Source: Desulfoscipio geothermicus (GTDB taxonomy: Bacteria > Bacillota > Desulfotomaculia > Desulfotomaculales > Desulfallaceae). Taken from it: 64,000 bases of DNA. Shown here in pieces: positions 18,101-26,209 of the stretch (positions are counted from its first letter, which is position 1; each line of letters opens with the position of its first letter). The notes beneath the pieces are model-generated. The model was not told the DNA's origin. It searched no databases and was given only the letters and a program-made list of their open reading frames with translations. The stretch is taken from positions 62,001 through 126,000 of the forward strand of contig JAENYS010000005.1 of the NCBI GenBank assembly GCA_016841645.1, in the 5' to 3' direction. The position numbers were made by a program, and so were the translations under genes.

Positions 18101-18151
18101 CTTCTGGAAACACCTCTTAAGGTTATGGAAAAATTAAATTATTTTATATAG
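15149..18151 (+). CDS. fliK: Very long flagellar hook-length control protein FliK with internal repeats
   Basis: About 1000 aa; FliK is usually 350-650 aa. FliK measures hook length while being exported and switches export specificity through its C-domain. The C-domain is seen at about residues 860-960: 'THVRLQLKPDHLGEVFIQITYKDG' pattern and 'FNLNLQNASVSVG'. The N-terminal two-thirds is Gln/Asn/Pro-rich and made of repeats (15647-17037). The TTG at 15149 has no ribosome site; AGGGGGTGAT at 15101-15110 is ideally placed for an in-frame ATA at 15116, so the true start may be that non-standard codon. Confidence 0.85.
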   Translation: MGQTGSGFQQKSLSGSVLNTGIDFLQLLNFLQQDNNSFKSTVANPSFVRQPIAEGNNLDQIGWDYSGLTLKLTDALVNSSNEDEGDSNLVQLYQITHQSQNEVEAPEMDNVELVQNALVVTHATKDLAPQSSGENIAAKNKRTVQQSDNAVIINKLMQLLATERSSPEELLPDLQRLLLAYQAQDQSQSRIQNQQQDVLVAATPAAVPSPTPVQDKVDLQQNTPLANITKETNATQETEITEPEIDNLEEAVQGRVKDAPVPQLPGENGKYAGKQTDNPVIVNGLLQPPADMFAAIGELTSGPIPEELLLDLQRLLSAYQAQDQSQSRIQNQQQNILVAATPAAVPSPTPVQDKVDLQQNTPSANITKETNAAQETEIMQPEIDNLEEAVQGRVKDAPVPQLPGENGKYAGKQTDNPVIVNGLLQPPADMFAAIGELTSGPIPEELPPDLQRLLLAYQAQDQSQSRNQNQSQNQNQLAAAQETKKIEAELGNLQEKTAQGRVNDVPVPQSPVENNIANSKYAGKQPYNPVLVNGLLQPPANMFAVTGEPTSGPIPDELPPDLQKILLAYQAQDQSQSQGQNQNQNQNILAAQETKNIEAELGNLQEKIAQGRVKDAPAPQSPGENNAVNNNRVIVNELQQTYQTPEQTLNTFKGQETYINADSTPNSPTPQIGGVTDRKPDDAHVKAESTLQVPGKDYNTLMHLISSYRMYNLGRMTKEEYIDTGKELAEETSHQLLVNSTSESGEAKQKQKEHNNESKMPLMKAQLLNDNGVITKNHVAYERDSNLKNPSSSLLTRIINDSFETLTGTQTGSVPKGEKGGNEYKQPINTTPFSISNDLSAATKTSNGETAPVAKTWESNVFTQLADAIRGQAGKDGQGRTHVRLQLKPDHLGEVFIQITYKDGNIVTHFQAASEHAKYIIENSLAQLKEVLSSFNLNLQNASVSVGSEMNRRGQDWNQNRQLRKQRISSPGGTGEIDQGALGQLLETPLKVMEKLNYFI
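15647..17037 (+). repeat. Tandem intragenic repeats in fliK
   Basis: Four head-to-tail units start with the same CCAGAAGAATTA-type sequence at 15647, 16061, 16475 and 16811. The first two are 414 bp (138 codons) and nearly identical; the third is 336 bp with an internal deletion; the fourth is degenerate. All period lengths are multiples of three. Each unit encodes 'DLQRLLLAYQAQDQSQS', a Gln/Asn tract, a Thr/Pro stretch, then 'PVPQLPGENGKYAGKQ'. Confidence 0.95.
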
Positions 18152-18164
18152 AAGGAGGAACGTT

Positions 18165-18827
18165 ATGACAGAACCGGTTAGTGGACAAAACGAGTATTAT
18201 TTACCTGAAAATAATACTAATACACAAACCAAACAATTGACTGATCCGGATTTGTTTTTAAAAATTTTAGTAGCTCAGATGCAAAATCAAGATCCGATGA
18301 ATCCTCAAGACAGTACCACTTTCATTAATCAATTGTCCCAAATGGCAACTATGGAACAAATGTATAATGTAAGCCAAAGTATGGATAATATGTCTTCTAT
18401 GTATGAAGCGGCAAACTATTATGACCTTATTGGCAAACAAGTATCATTAATCAGTGAAGACAGCGAAGATGTTGTCACGGGTCAGGTGGGTGGTGTAATT
18501 TTTTATGAGGAAGAGCCTTATTTTTATTTAGAGAATGACCCCACCGGGCCTTTATATTCCCTGAACCAAATTTCGGAAGTTACTATGCAGAAAGATAACA
18601 CTTACAACGACCTTTTATCAAATCTTTTCCTGGTGGATCAAATAGTAACAGTTGAATCGGAGGATGAGGACATTACAGGAATAGTAGAAAAGGTTTTATT
18701 CCAAAATGGCAGTGTGGCTATTCAGGTTGATGGCCAGACATACGGTCTTGACCAGTTGTTGGAGGTTCAGGGCACTATTTCAGAAATTAGTTCGGATCAG
18801 GGGTTGAGTGAAGTTAATGAAGATTAA
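18165..18827 (+). CDS. flgD: Flagellar hook capping protein FlgD
   Basis: 220 aa, ATG behind GAAGGAGGAA. FlgD caps the growing hook during its assembly. The diagnostic N-terminal segment 'LFLKILVAQMQNQDPMNPQDSTTFINQLSQMA' pattern is present, followed by a 'YDLIGKQVSLISE' beta domain. The C-terminal half has a second, similar beta segment ('LVDQIVTVESEDEDITGIVEKV'). Directly downstream of fliK, as usual. Confidence 0.93.
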   Translation: MTEPVSGQNEYYLPENNTNTQTKQLTDPDLFLKILVAQMQNQDPMNPQDSTTFINQLSQMATMEQMYNVSQSMDNMSSMYEAANYYDLIGKQVSLISEDSEDVVTGQVGGVIFYEEEPYFYLENDPTGPLYSLNQISEVTMQKDNTYNDLLSNLFLVDQIVTVESEDEDITGIVEKVLFQNGSVAIQVDGQTYGLDQLLEVQGTISEISSDQGLSEVNED

Positions 18828-19203
18828 TGGTGCACACATAATCCCGGAACCAATAGTTCAACAAAACGTTGTGCAGCAAAAAATATCGCCCGGCAAACAA
18901 ACGGATAGCTTTCAGGATATTTTATCCGGCAAGCTGTCAGATGCCAAGCAAATTAAGTTATCCGCCCATGCCCAGCGACGGATGATGGAAAGAAATGTGG
19001 AACTGGATCAAACTGATTGGTCAAAAATAAATAATGCCTTAAATAAAGCTGAAAGCAAGGGCGCTAATAATTCTTTGGTTATACACAAAGATTTGGCCCT
19101 GATAATCAGTGTGAAAAATCGTACGGTTATATCTGCAATGGACGAAGAGTCTATGAAGGAGCATATTTTTACTAATATTGACAGTGCTGTAATTATTAAA
19201 TAA
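18817..19203 (+). CDS. Flagellar operon protein of the TIGR02530 type
   Basis: About 128 aa. The C-terminal two-thirds match a family found between flgD and flgE in Gram-positive flagellar operons: 'SAHAQRRMMERNVELDQ', 'AESKGANNSLVIHKDLALIISVKNRTVISAM' and 'EHIFTNIDSAVII'. Function unknown; probably an assembly factor for the hook. The ATG at 18817 overlaps the flgD end by 11 bp; an in-frame GTG at 18808 is the alternative. Confidence 0.85.
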   Translation: MKINGAHIIPEPIVQQNVVQQKISPGKQTDSFQDILSGKLSDAKQIKLSAHAQRRMMERNVELDQTDWSKINNALNKAESKGANNSLVIHKDLALIISVKNRTVISAMDEESMKEHIFTNIDSAVIIK

Positions 19204-19240
19204 GCGGCTGGACTTTAAGGGGCTGCGGGTAGTTGACCGA

Positions 19241-19315
19241 TTGATGCTGCCCAACCTGTCAATATTAGCAATTGCCATCATCATGCTGTACGGAAATCGG
19301 GGAGGTAATAAATAA
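19241..19315 (+). CDS. Possible small single-span membrane protein coupled to the next gene
   Basis: A 24-codon frame (TTG 19241 or ATG 19244) encodes 'MLPNLSILAIAIIMLYGN' plus a short basic tail, one predicted membrane span. Its TAA shares one base with the ATG of the next gene (TAATG), a sign of translational coupling. No convincing Shine-Dalgarno precedes it, so it could be chance. Confidence 0.25.
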   Translation: MMLPNLSILAIAIIMLYGNRGGNK

Positions 19316-20094
19316 TGATCGGTACAATGAATTCAAGCGTCTCCGGCATGCGCAATCACCAGCTTAGTATGGATGTTATAGGTAATAATATTGCTAATAT
19401 TAATACAAACGGTTTTAAAAGCGGACGTGTTAATTTTAAAGATACATTATACCTTGCTTTAGGAGTAAATGAAAATTGTCAAGTAGGAAACGGGCTTTCA
19501 GTAGCTAATGTTTCGGAGAATTCTGCATCGGGGACAATCCAGGCTACAGGGAGAGTTCTTGATGTGGCTATAAACGGTAATGGTTTTTTTGGGGTGGAAG
19601 ATGAATCGGGCAATATAAAATATACCAGAGATGGTGCGTTCTATATAGATAATGATTATAATCTTGTGCACAATTCCGGATTTAAGGTATTGGATACCGA
19701 TGGAGATGAAATAACCTTAGAATTAGATGATGGTCAGTCTATGGAAGATATTTATATAACCGAGGACGGAAAAATTTATGTCAGCAACGAGAAACCTGAA
19801 GATGATGAAGAAATTGCTCAGATCGGGCTATTTAACTTTAAAAATGTAACGGGTTTGACAAAGGTTGGAGATAACCTTTATTTAGACAATAGTACTTCCG
19901 GGGAATCAATTGAAGGTGTGCCTGGTGAAGATGGATTTGGGTCCATTCGCTCAGGTTTTTTAGAAAAATCAAATATAGATTTAGCTGAAGAATTAAGCAA
20001 CTTAATAGAAGTTCAAAGAGGTTACCAGGCTAACGCCAGGGTTTTTACAACAGCGGATGAAGTATTGCAAGAAATAATTGAACTAAAACGTTAG
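19315..20094 (+). CDS. Short flagellar hook/rod family protein (FlgE/FlgG type)
   Basis: 259 aa, ATG behind GGGGAGGT. It has the family N-terminus 'SGMRNHQLSMDVIGNNIANINTNGFKSGRVNF', the central 'LDVAINGNGFFGVEDESGNIKYTRDGAF' and the C-terminal 'EELSNLIEVQRGYQANARVFTTADEVLQEIIELKR' pattern. Its size suits a distal rod protein or a short hook protein. It precedes a giant hook paralogue that shares the same N- and C-termini, so the pair arose by duplication or divided hook functions. Which one forms most of the hook cannot be told from sequence. Confidence 0.85.
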   Translation: MIGTMNSSVSGMRNHQLSMDVIGNNIANINTNGFKSGRVNFKDTLYLALGVNENCQVGNGLSVANVSENSASGTIQATGRVLDVAINGNGFFGVEDESGNIKYTRDGAFYIDNDYNLVHNSGFKVLDTDGDEITLELDDGQSMEDIYITEDGKIYVSNEKPEDDEEIAQIGLFNFKNVTGLTKVGDNLYLDNSTSGESIEGVPGEDGFGSIRSGFLEKSNIDLAEELSNLIEVQRGYQANARVFTTADEVLQEIIELKR

Positions 20095-20150
20095 TAAATT
20101 GCTTTTTGTTAATTAAATAGATTATTTATAGTAAATAAGGGGGCAATTTA

Positions 20151-23100
20151 ATGAATAAAGCTCTTCTTGCCGGAATAACGGGTATGAAAAACCATCAAGT
20201 TCGCATGAATGTGGTGGGTAATAATATATCTAATGTTAATACCACTGGTTATAAAGGTGCCAGAGTTAATTTCCAGGATACTTTATATCAAACTATAAAA
20301 GGAGCAGGTGAATCCACTAACCCGGCTCAAACTGGAGTTGGTTCCGTTGTTGGATCTATCGATTCCATTATGACTTCCGGTGGTCTTCAATCAACTGGAA
20401 GGACATTGGATTTGGCTATTAATGGCAATGGATTCTTTAAAGTTATGAATCCGCTTGACGGTAAAGAATACTATACCAGAGAAGGACTGTTTTATATAGA
20501 CAAAGAGGGTTATGTAGTAAATTCAAACGGTTATAGATTAATAGGTGATTTAAGGACCATAACTACTGTTACTTCTCAGTCCGACAAAACTATCAAGGTG
20601 GAAGATTTAAGTGCCAACGATACTGTCGCAACTGCAACAGGAACTAAAGAATATGCCGTTATCACCCCGGAGGAAACTGATAATTCAACTCAGATGCTTA
20701 CTCTACAGGGAACATTAAGTAACGGTAAGGCGGGAAGTTCTTACGATTTTATAATTGATCCGGTACAAAGGGCATCTTTTGGGACCAACGAAGATTACAT
20801 GTTAAAAACTAATGCAAATACATCATTAAGCGAGATAGGTTTTGAAACAGGTGACTTGATGGAATTTACTTTGACTAATAAATATGGTAATGATATCAAG
20901 TATACCTTTGAGGTTATAAATTCTACTACACAGACGGTAGCTGATTTACAAGATGCACTAGCCAAAAATACAGATAATCAAATTCAAATGTATTTCACAA
21001 ACAACGGGCAAATGGTAACTACCGATGAATTAAATGGTAATACCAGGGTTGCCATAAACTTTGGAACGGCAAGTTTGGGACCTGGTGTGAATTTGAAAGT
21101 TAAAAATCTAAATAACCCCAGTTTTGTGCTAAACACAAATGAAAACGGTGTGTCCGGTACTGGCGATGATATTGATACTATTGTAGCCAAAATAAATGAG
21201 AAAACTGCTTTAACTGGCATAAAAGCGTTAAATGTTAATGATTGTTTGCAGCTTAGCACTGAGGGTAAAGGCGAAAATGCTATAATGCAGGTCTATGGTA
21301 ATGCTGCCAAACTGCTAGGATTACCAATGGCAGGTAAGGTTGATTTTTCCGCAAGCGCAATTGGAACTATTGATTATGCACGTATTAGTCCTGACAGCAG
21401 TGATGCAATTAATCAAACTCTTACGCTTCAAGGAACTCTGGCAGACGGTTCAGAGGGTGAGTCCCATGACTTTGTAATAGAAACTGCAAAGAGGGCAACA
21501 GTCCAATTCGATCAAAAAACTCTTAATGCCAGCAGTAGACTGGGGAATTTAGGATTTGAAAACGGCGATCAATTATGGTTTGCCTACGATAACAGCTATC
21601 AAGGTTTAAATAATATAACTTTTAATTTAACAATCAATCTCAATCAAACCGTTAGCGACCTCCAAAAACAATTTGCGGCAAAAGCAAAAGAGATGGGGAT
21701 AGACGAGGCTGTGGAGATGTATTTCACTGATGGTGGAAACGAGGTGGAACAGAGCTTTTTAGATTTTGACGGTGATGAAGGAATTGCTTTCAAAACTACT
21801 GATTTTGGCCCGGGTGTATCCATTGCAATAAAAACGTTAAACAGTAACGGCGAGGAAAAAGAACTGTTTAGTGGTATTCAGCAGGGTACGGGTGACGATG
21901 TTGATGATATAGTGGAAAGAGTTAATGCCCAAACTAATATCACTGGTGTTGTAGCATCTACTCTGGATAACAAATTAGTACTCAAAACTGTTGGCAAAGG
22001 GGAAGCAGCAATATTAAAGGTCAGTGGTAACGCAGCAAACCTGCTGGGGTTACCAGTGGAATCAAAAAATAATACCGCTGCTACTATAAGCGGAAACGAA
22101 GTTTATCCCCGTATTACAACTGGGGAAGCAGGTAACGTTAATAAATTAAGCCTTTATTTGCAAGGGACTCTGGCCAATGGTTCCCAAAGTGCCTTAACAC
22201 CTATTGAAATTGAAACTGCGGAAGCTGCAGAGATTAATGCCGGTAATAACTATACTTTTGATGAAAATACAACAATTGAAGAGTTGGGATTTGAACTCAA
22301 TGATGTGATAAAGGTTGAATATCAAAATGAATATACAGGAATGAGCAACAACTTTAGCATAAAAATAGATAATATTGATTTTACGCTTAGTACTACTATT
22401 GAAGAAATCAGACAAGCCTTTAATGATTATGCAGCAGCAGCAAATATAGATGCTGAGATGTATTATACGCAAGATGGAAATGAGGCAATGCCAGGTGAAC
22501 TAGATAAAAACGGCGATGAAGGGATTGCTTTTAGAACTTCCGACTATGGTCCTGGGGTGAATCTAACCGTCACCACTATGGACGGGGATGGTGATTTAAA
22601 AGAAATATTTACCGAGGGTGAATTAGCGAGCGGAACATTTAGTCAAACAGGAACGGGTGATGGCATCGATGAAATTATCGCTAAAATTAACGCTCAAACA
22701 TTTGCAACAGGTATAATAGCTTCTAATGTTGATAATAAATTGGTACTTAATACAGTCGGTAGTGGAGAAAACGCTACATTGGGATTAGCGGGAGAAGCGG
22801 CCTATTATTTGGGATTCCAGGTAGCTGATAATACTTATTCTTTAACAGCGGCCAGTGCTAATGATCTTGTTAATGTCTATGAGACAGGGAAAGATTCTGT
22901 AAATCTTTCCCTACAAAGCGTACGTGCAGATGGTTCTTACAGTAGTCGTGAGGATATAGCTATCGACACCGCCAAGCCGGCAGAAATAAATGCAGGGGAA
23001 TTTTATAGTGACCCCCTTTTAGATGGTACTAGTACGCTTCCTCTCAATGACAATACTACGCTTGAAGCAATATCAAGTGCTGGTGCCGATGATAAATTAA

Positions 23101-25610
23101 TAATTAATTATATGGATAAAGATAACAATATGATTAAAAAATCAATTACTATAAATTCAGGAACTACCCTTGGAGGCTTAAAAGGGCAAATAGAGGCAGA
23201 AACAGGGGGTTTAGTGACTTTAGAGTATACTGATAATAAAGTAATATTTAAAACTGTAGAGGGTGGACCTGGAGTATCTTTGTCAATTACAACTACTGAT
23301 ATAGATGGTAAATTAAAAAATATTTTTGAGGATTCACAAAGTCAACTAGCTAACGTAGAAAGTAAAACTGACCAAAATGGTTTTGTTACTGTTACCGGTA
23401 CAGGTTCAGATTTGAACGAAATTGTAGATAAAATCAATGCTGTAAAAGACAGCACAGGGGTCTTGGCTAAAAATGTTGATGATCACTTGGTTCTTGAAAC
23501 AATTGGTAAAAGAATTGAAATTAGCGGTGAAGCAGCAGCAATGCTTGGCTTGCAATCAGGCACAGTGGACAATGAGCTTAATAGTACCACACCTGCTGTT
23601 GCCGGCAGTAGTGAAGAATTATCATTTATTACAGAAGGAGAGACGTCTTCTGCTGATCCAACAATTCTAAAACTACAAGGTGTGCGTGAAGACGGTTCTA
23701 TTGGTACAGTTAAGGAGATCAGTATTGATCCTGCTATCAGGGCGAACATAGATGCATTTAAGAATATAGCAATAGGTAGCAATGATGTAACCTCAGACGT
23801 TAGTACTGTACTTGGAGCTACTGTTTTTGCAATGGGTGATCTGATAGAATTTACTATTCAGAATAAATATGACGGTACTATAGAAAACTTCCGTATAGCG
23901 CTTGATGATGGTACTAATTTTAATACACTACAGGATATACAAGACAAAATTTTAGCAGACTCAAAGGGACAAGTTGAAATGTATTTTACCGATGACGGTA
24001 AAGAGGTTGATTCATTAGACTTGGACGGTAACGGTAACGAAGGTATAAGTTTTAGAACAACAGCCTATGGACCCGGGGTGTCTTTATCAATTTCTACCAA
24101 GGATAATACCGGGGCACTGAAAGAAGTCAAATATAATACCACAGAAATTTTTGCAGGTAATATGGAAGCAAAAGTAGATGGTAGTGGCGATGATATCAAT
24201 AGTATTGTGGATAAAATTAATACAGTAGCCGGTACCCCTGATACAGCTAAAACTGGCTTAAAAGCCAAAATCGTCGATAACAGGCTGGTATTGGAAACTG
24301 TTGGCAAAGGGGAAGATGCAATACTATCAGTGAACGGGGATGCGGCCGAATTACTTGGCCTTGCTCCAATTGTTTATAATGGCGCAACTAACTACGTTAC
24401 TTTTAATGGAAGTTCCGACTATGAAGCTGTTTTTGATGATAACACTAAGCCTGCCGGTATTTATAACGGAACATCTGATAAAACAGCAACTCTTACATTA
24501 AGAGGTACTAAATATGACGGGACAGATGGAGAAGAAACTGATTTTAATATTAATGCCGCAGAGCAGGCAGTAATTAATGCCGGAGAGAACTATAACATTG
24601 ATGCTAATACTAAAATGTCTAGTTTCGGTTTCAGTGAAGGTGACAAAATAGAATTCACTATTAAAAAAGCCGATAACTCTGAAGGAAGTAAAAAAATTAC
24701 TATCGAGGTAAATAATACTCAAACACTAAAAGATTTTCAGAATGCTCTATATGCTCAGGCCAGTTCCCAAGGCTTGGATAATGCTATAGAGATGTATTAT
24801 ACTTCCAGCGGTATAGAAGCTGATTTTACAAGTCTTGATGGTAATGGTGATGAAGGTTTTGGTTTTAGAACAGCTGATTTTGGTCCCAATATAACATTAA
24901 GCATAGTAGTAAAAGATCAAAACGATAACTCCAAGTCAATGTTTGACGGTACAAATTCAGATTTTATCGTTGGTGCGGCGGAAAAATCAGGAACAGGTGA
25001 TGATATCGACAGTATTATAAGTAAAATTAATAATGAAACTGAGGTTACCGGGGTTATAGCCTCAAAAGACGCAGATAACAGGCTTGTTTTAAGAACCAGC
25101 GGTGATAGTGAAGATGCAACGTTATTTGTTGATGGTGATGCAGCTTCTTATTTGGGCCTGCCAAGTGGAGTACGCAATAATGAGGGGGTTACGGTAACCA
25201 GCACTCTTAAGCTGAAGGGACAGGGTGTTTCAACATTAAGTATTGATGGAATGGGTACAATTAACGGTACCGACAATTCCGGCACAGCGTTTGAATGGGA
25301 AGGCGGAGATGCGATAACCGATGCCGGTGTTGCTCAAATCGCCTTGTATAATTTTGCCAACCAAGACGGTCTATTAAGAGTTAACAATGGCATGTTTCTA
25401 CAAAGCGCAAGCACCGGTAGGGAGATTAAAGGTGACGCGGGCAGTAATGGCTTTGGAACTATTGAATCAGGCAATCTGGAAATGTCCAACGTCGATTTAA
25501 CAGAAGAGTTTTCAAATATGATTATAACTCAGCGTGGATATCAGGCTAACGCCAGAGTGGTCACTGTTTCCGACAGCATGTTGGAGGAGTTGCTAAACCT
25601 CAAGAGATAA
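20151..25610 (+). CDS. flgE: Giant flagellar hook protein FlgE with six repeated domains
   Basis: 1819 aa, more than four times the usual FlgE (roughly 260-450 aa). The ends are normal hook protein: 'GMKNHQVRMNVVGNNISNVNTTGYKGARVNF' at the N-terminus and 'EEFSNMIITQRGYQANARVVTVSDSMLEELLNLKR' at the C-terminus, forming the hook core. Between about residues 168 and 1675 lie six diverged copies of a 235-255-residue domain. These would sit on the outer hook surface, where D2/D3-type domains normally insert. GGGGG ribosome site, ATG. The frame is intact over 5.4 kb, so selection maintains it. Confidence 0.93.
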   Translation: MNKALLAGITGMKNHQVRMNVVGNNISNVNTTGYKGARVNFQDTLYQTIKGAGESTNPAQTGVGSVVGSIDSIMTSGGLQSTGRTLDLAINGNGFFKVMNPLDGKEYYTREGLFYIDKEGYVVNSNGYRLIGDLRTITTVTSQSDKTIKVEDLSANDTVATATGTKEYAVITPEETDNSTQMLTLQGTLSNGKAGSSYDFIIDPVQRASFGTNEDYMLKTNANTSLSEIGFETGDLMEFTLTNKYGNDIKYTFEVINSTTQTVADLQDALAKNTDNQIQMYFTNNGQMVTTDELNGNTRVAINFGTASLGPGVNLKVKNLNNPSFVLNTNENGVSGTGDDIDTIVAKINEKTALTGIKALNVNDCLQLSTEGKGENAIMQVYGNAAKLLGLPMAGKVDFSASAIGTIDYARISPDSSDAINQTLTLQGTLADGSEGESHDFVIETAKRATVQFDQKTLNASSRLGNLGFENGDQLWFAYDNSYQGLNNITFNLTINLNQTVSDLQKQFAAKAKEMGIDEAVEMYFTDGGNEVEQSFLDFDGDEGIAFKTTDFGPGVSIAIKTLNSNGEEKELFSGIQQGTGDDVDDIVERVNAQTNITGVVASTLDNKLVLKTVGKGEAAILKVSGNAANLLGLPVESKNNTAATISGNEVYPRITTGEAGNVNKLSLYLQGTLANGSQSALTPIEIETAEAAEINAGNNYTFDENTTIEELGFELNDVIKVEYQNEYTGMSNNFSIKIDNIDFTLSTTIEEIRQAFNDYAAAANIDAEMYYTQDGNEAMPGELDKNGDEGIAFRTSDYGPGVNLTVTTMDGDGDLKEIFTEGELASGTFSQTGTGDGIDEIIAKINAQTFATGIIASNVDNKLVLNTVGSGENATLGLAGEAAYYLGFQVADNTYSLTAASANDLVNVYETGKDSVNLSLQSVRADGSYSSREDIAIDTAKPAEINAGEFYSDPLLDGTSTLPLNDNTTLEAISSAGADDKLIINYMDKDNNMIKKSITINSGTTLGGLKGQIEAETGGLVTLEYTDNKVIFKTVEGGPGVSLSITTTDIDGKLKNIFEDSQSQLANVESKTDQNGFVTVTGTGSDLNEIVDKINAVKDSTGVLAKNVDDHLVLETIGKRIEISGEAAAMLGLQSGTVDNELNSTTPAVAGSSEELSFITEGETSSADPTILKLQGVREDGSIGTVKEISIDPAIRANIDAFKNIAIGSNDVTSDVSTVLGATVFAMGDLIEFTIQNKYDGTIENFRIALDDGTNFNTLQDIQDKILADSKGQVEMYFTDDGKEVDSLDLDGNGNEGISFRTTAYGPGVSLSISTKDNTGALKEVKYNTTEIFAGNMEAKVDGSGDDINSIVDKINTVAGTPDTAKTGLKAKIVDNRLVLETVGKGEDAILSVNGDAAELLGLAPIVYNGATNYVTFNGSSDYEAVFDDNTKPAGIYNGTSDKTATLTLRGTKYDGTDGEETDFNINAAEQAVINAGENYNIDANTKMSSFGFSEGDKIEFTIKKADNSEGSKKITIEVNNTQTLKDFQNALYAQASSQGLDNAIEMYYTSSGIEADFTSLDGNGDEGFGFRTADFGPNITLSIVVKDQNDNSKSMFDGTNSDFIVGAAEKSGTGDDIDSIISKINNETEVTGVIASKDADNRLVLRTSGDSEDATLFVDGDAASYLGLPSGVRNNEGVTVTSTLKLKGQGVSTLSIDGMGTINGTDNSGTAFEWEGGDAITDAGVAQIALYNFANQDGLLRVNNGMFLQSASTGREIKGDAGSNGFGTIESGNLEMSNVDLTEEFSNMIITQRGYQANARVVTVSDSMLEELLNLKR
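20654..25180 (+). repeat. Six diverged domain repeats inside flgE
   Basis: Units begin near 20654, 21379, 22108, 22873, 23627 and 24407. Each contains, in order, a 'LQGTLADGS' strand, an 'ID.A..A.I' segment, 'LGFENGD', an acidic 'MYFTDGG' stretch, 'DGDEGIAFKT', 'FGPGVSLSI', 'TGTGDDID.I..KIN..T..TGV.A' and 'LVLKTVGKGE...LLGLP'. The 'kIN..tgV.As..dn.LvL.t' part resembles the flagellin hook IN motif. The repeats are protein-level; the DNA has diverged widely, unlike the fresh fliK repeats. Confidence 0.9.
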
Positions 25611-25617
25611 TTTAAAA

Positions 25618-25649
25618 TTACACCCGCGCGCTTAAGCTCGCGGGTGTAA
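25618..25649 (+). terminator. Strong hairpin between flgE and fliL
   Basis: Perfect 11-bp stem TTACACCCGCG / CGCGGGTGTAA with a 10-nt loop, 8 bp after the flgE stop; a T8 run follows 10 nt later. The distance to the T-run makes it an imperfect terminator. Since fliL and the export genes follow on the same strand, it may act as a partial terminator or an mRNA 3'-end stabiliser for the long flgE message. Confidence 0.6.
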
Positions 25650-25697
25650 ATCGATTCATTTTTTTTAAAATGATAGATTAGTTAGGGCGGGTAGATT

Positions 25698-26192
25698 ATG
25701 GCTTTAAGAAAAACTAAAAATAGTAACAATGATAATAATTCATCTGAAAAAAAAGGAATATCAAGTTTTATTATAGTTTTTGTTATAATGCTCGTGGTTT
25801 TTCTGTTAGGTGCCGGATTAGCTTTCGGCTACTTTAAATTTTTTGCTGCTGACAAGCAAGGTTCTCAAAAGGAGTCAGAAAAGGAAATAATTTTATCCGG
25901 CATGGAATTGGGTGATATTGTTGTTAATCTAGATGGTTCAGATGGGCATTTCCTAAAGACAAAAATTGTCATCGAGTACCCGAAAGATAAAAAAATAGAA
26001 GAGATGGTTAAAGAAAAAAAATCTCATATAATTGAGACGGTACTTGTGACCCTGCGTGAAAAAACCATCGAAGAAGTCAGTCCACCAAATGCAACGGAAA
26101 AACTAAAAGAAGAACTGATCAATAGCATTAATAACCGGTTAAATGAAAAGGTTGTAAAGAATATCATTTTTACGCAATACATAGTTCAATAA
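25698..26192 (+). CDS. fliL: Flagellar basal body-associated protein FliL
   Basis: 164 aa. FliL is a single-span membrane protein around the stator. A basic N-terminus is followed by one membrane helix (about residues 23-48) and an extracytoplasmic domain with 'GDIVVNLDG...FLKTKIVIEYP' and 'LRDKTIEEV'-like 'LREKTIEEVSPPNATEKLKEELINSIN'. GGGCGGG ribosome site, ATG. Normal size and position before the motor/export genes. Confidence 0.9.
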   Translation: MALRKTKNSNNDNNSSEKKGISSFIIVFVIMLVVFLLGAGLAFGYFKFFAADKQGSQKESEKEIILSGMELGDIVVNLDGSDGHFLKTKIVIEYPKDKKIEEMVKEKKSHIIETVLVTLREKTIEEVSPPNATEKLKEELINSINNRLNEKVVKNIIFTQYIVQ

Positions 26193-26209
26193 TTTAAAGG
26201 AGAAATGAA

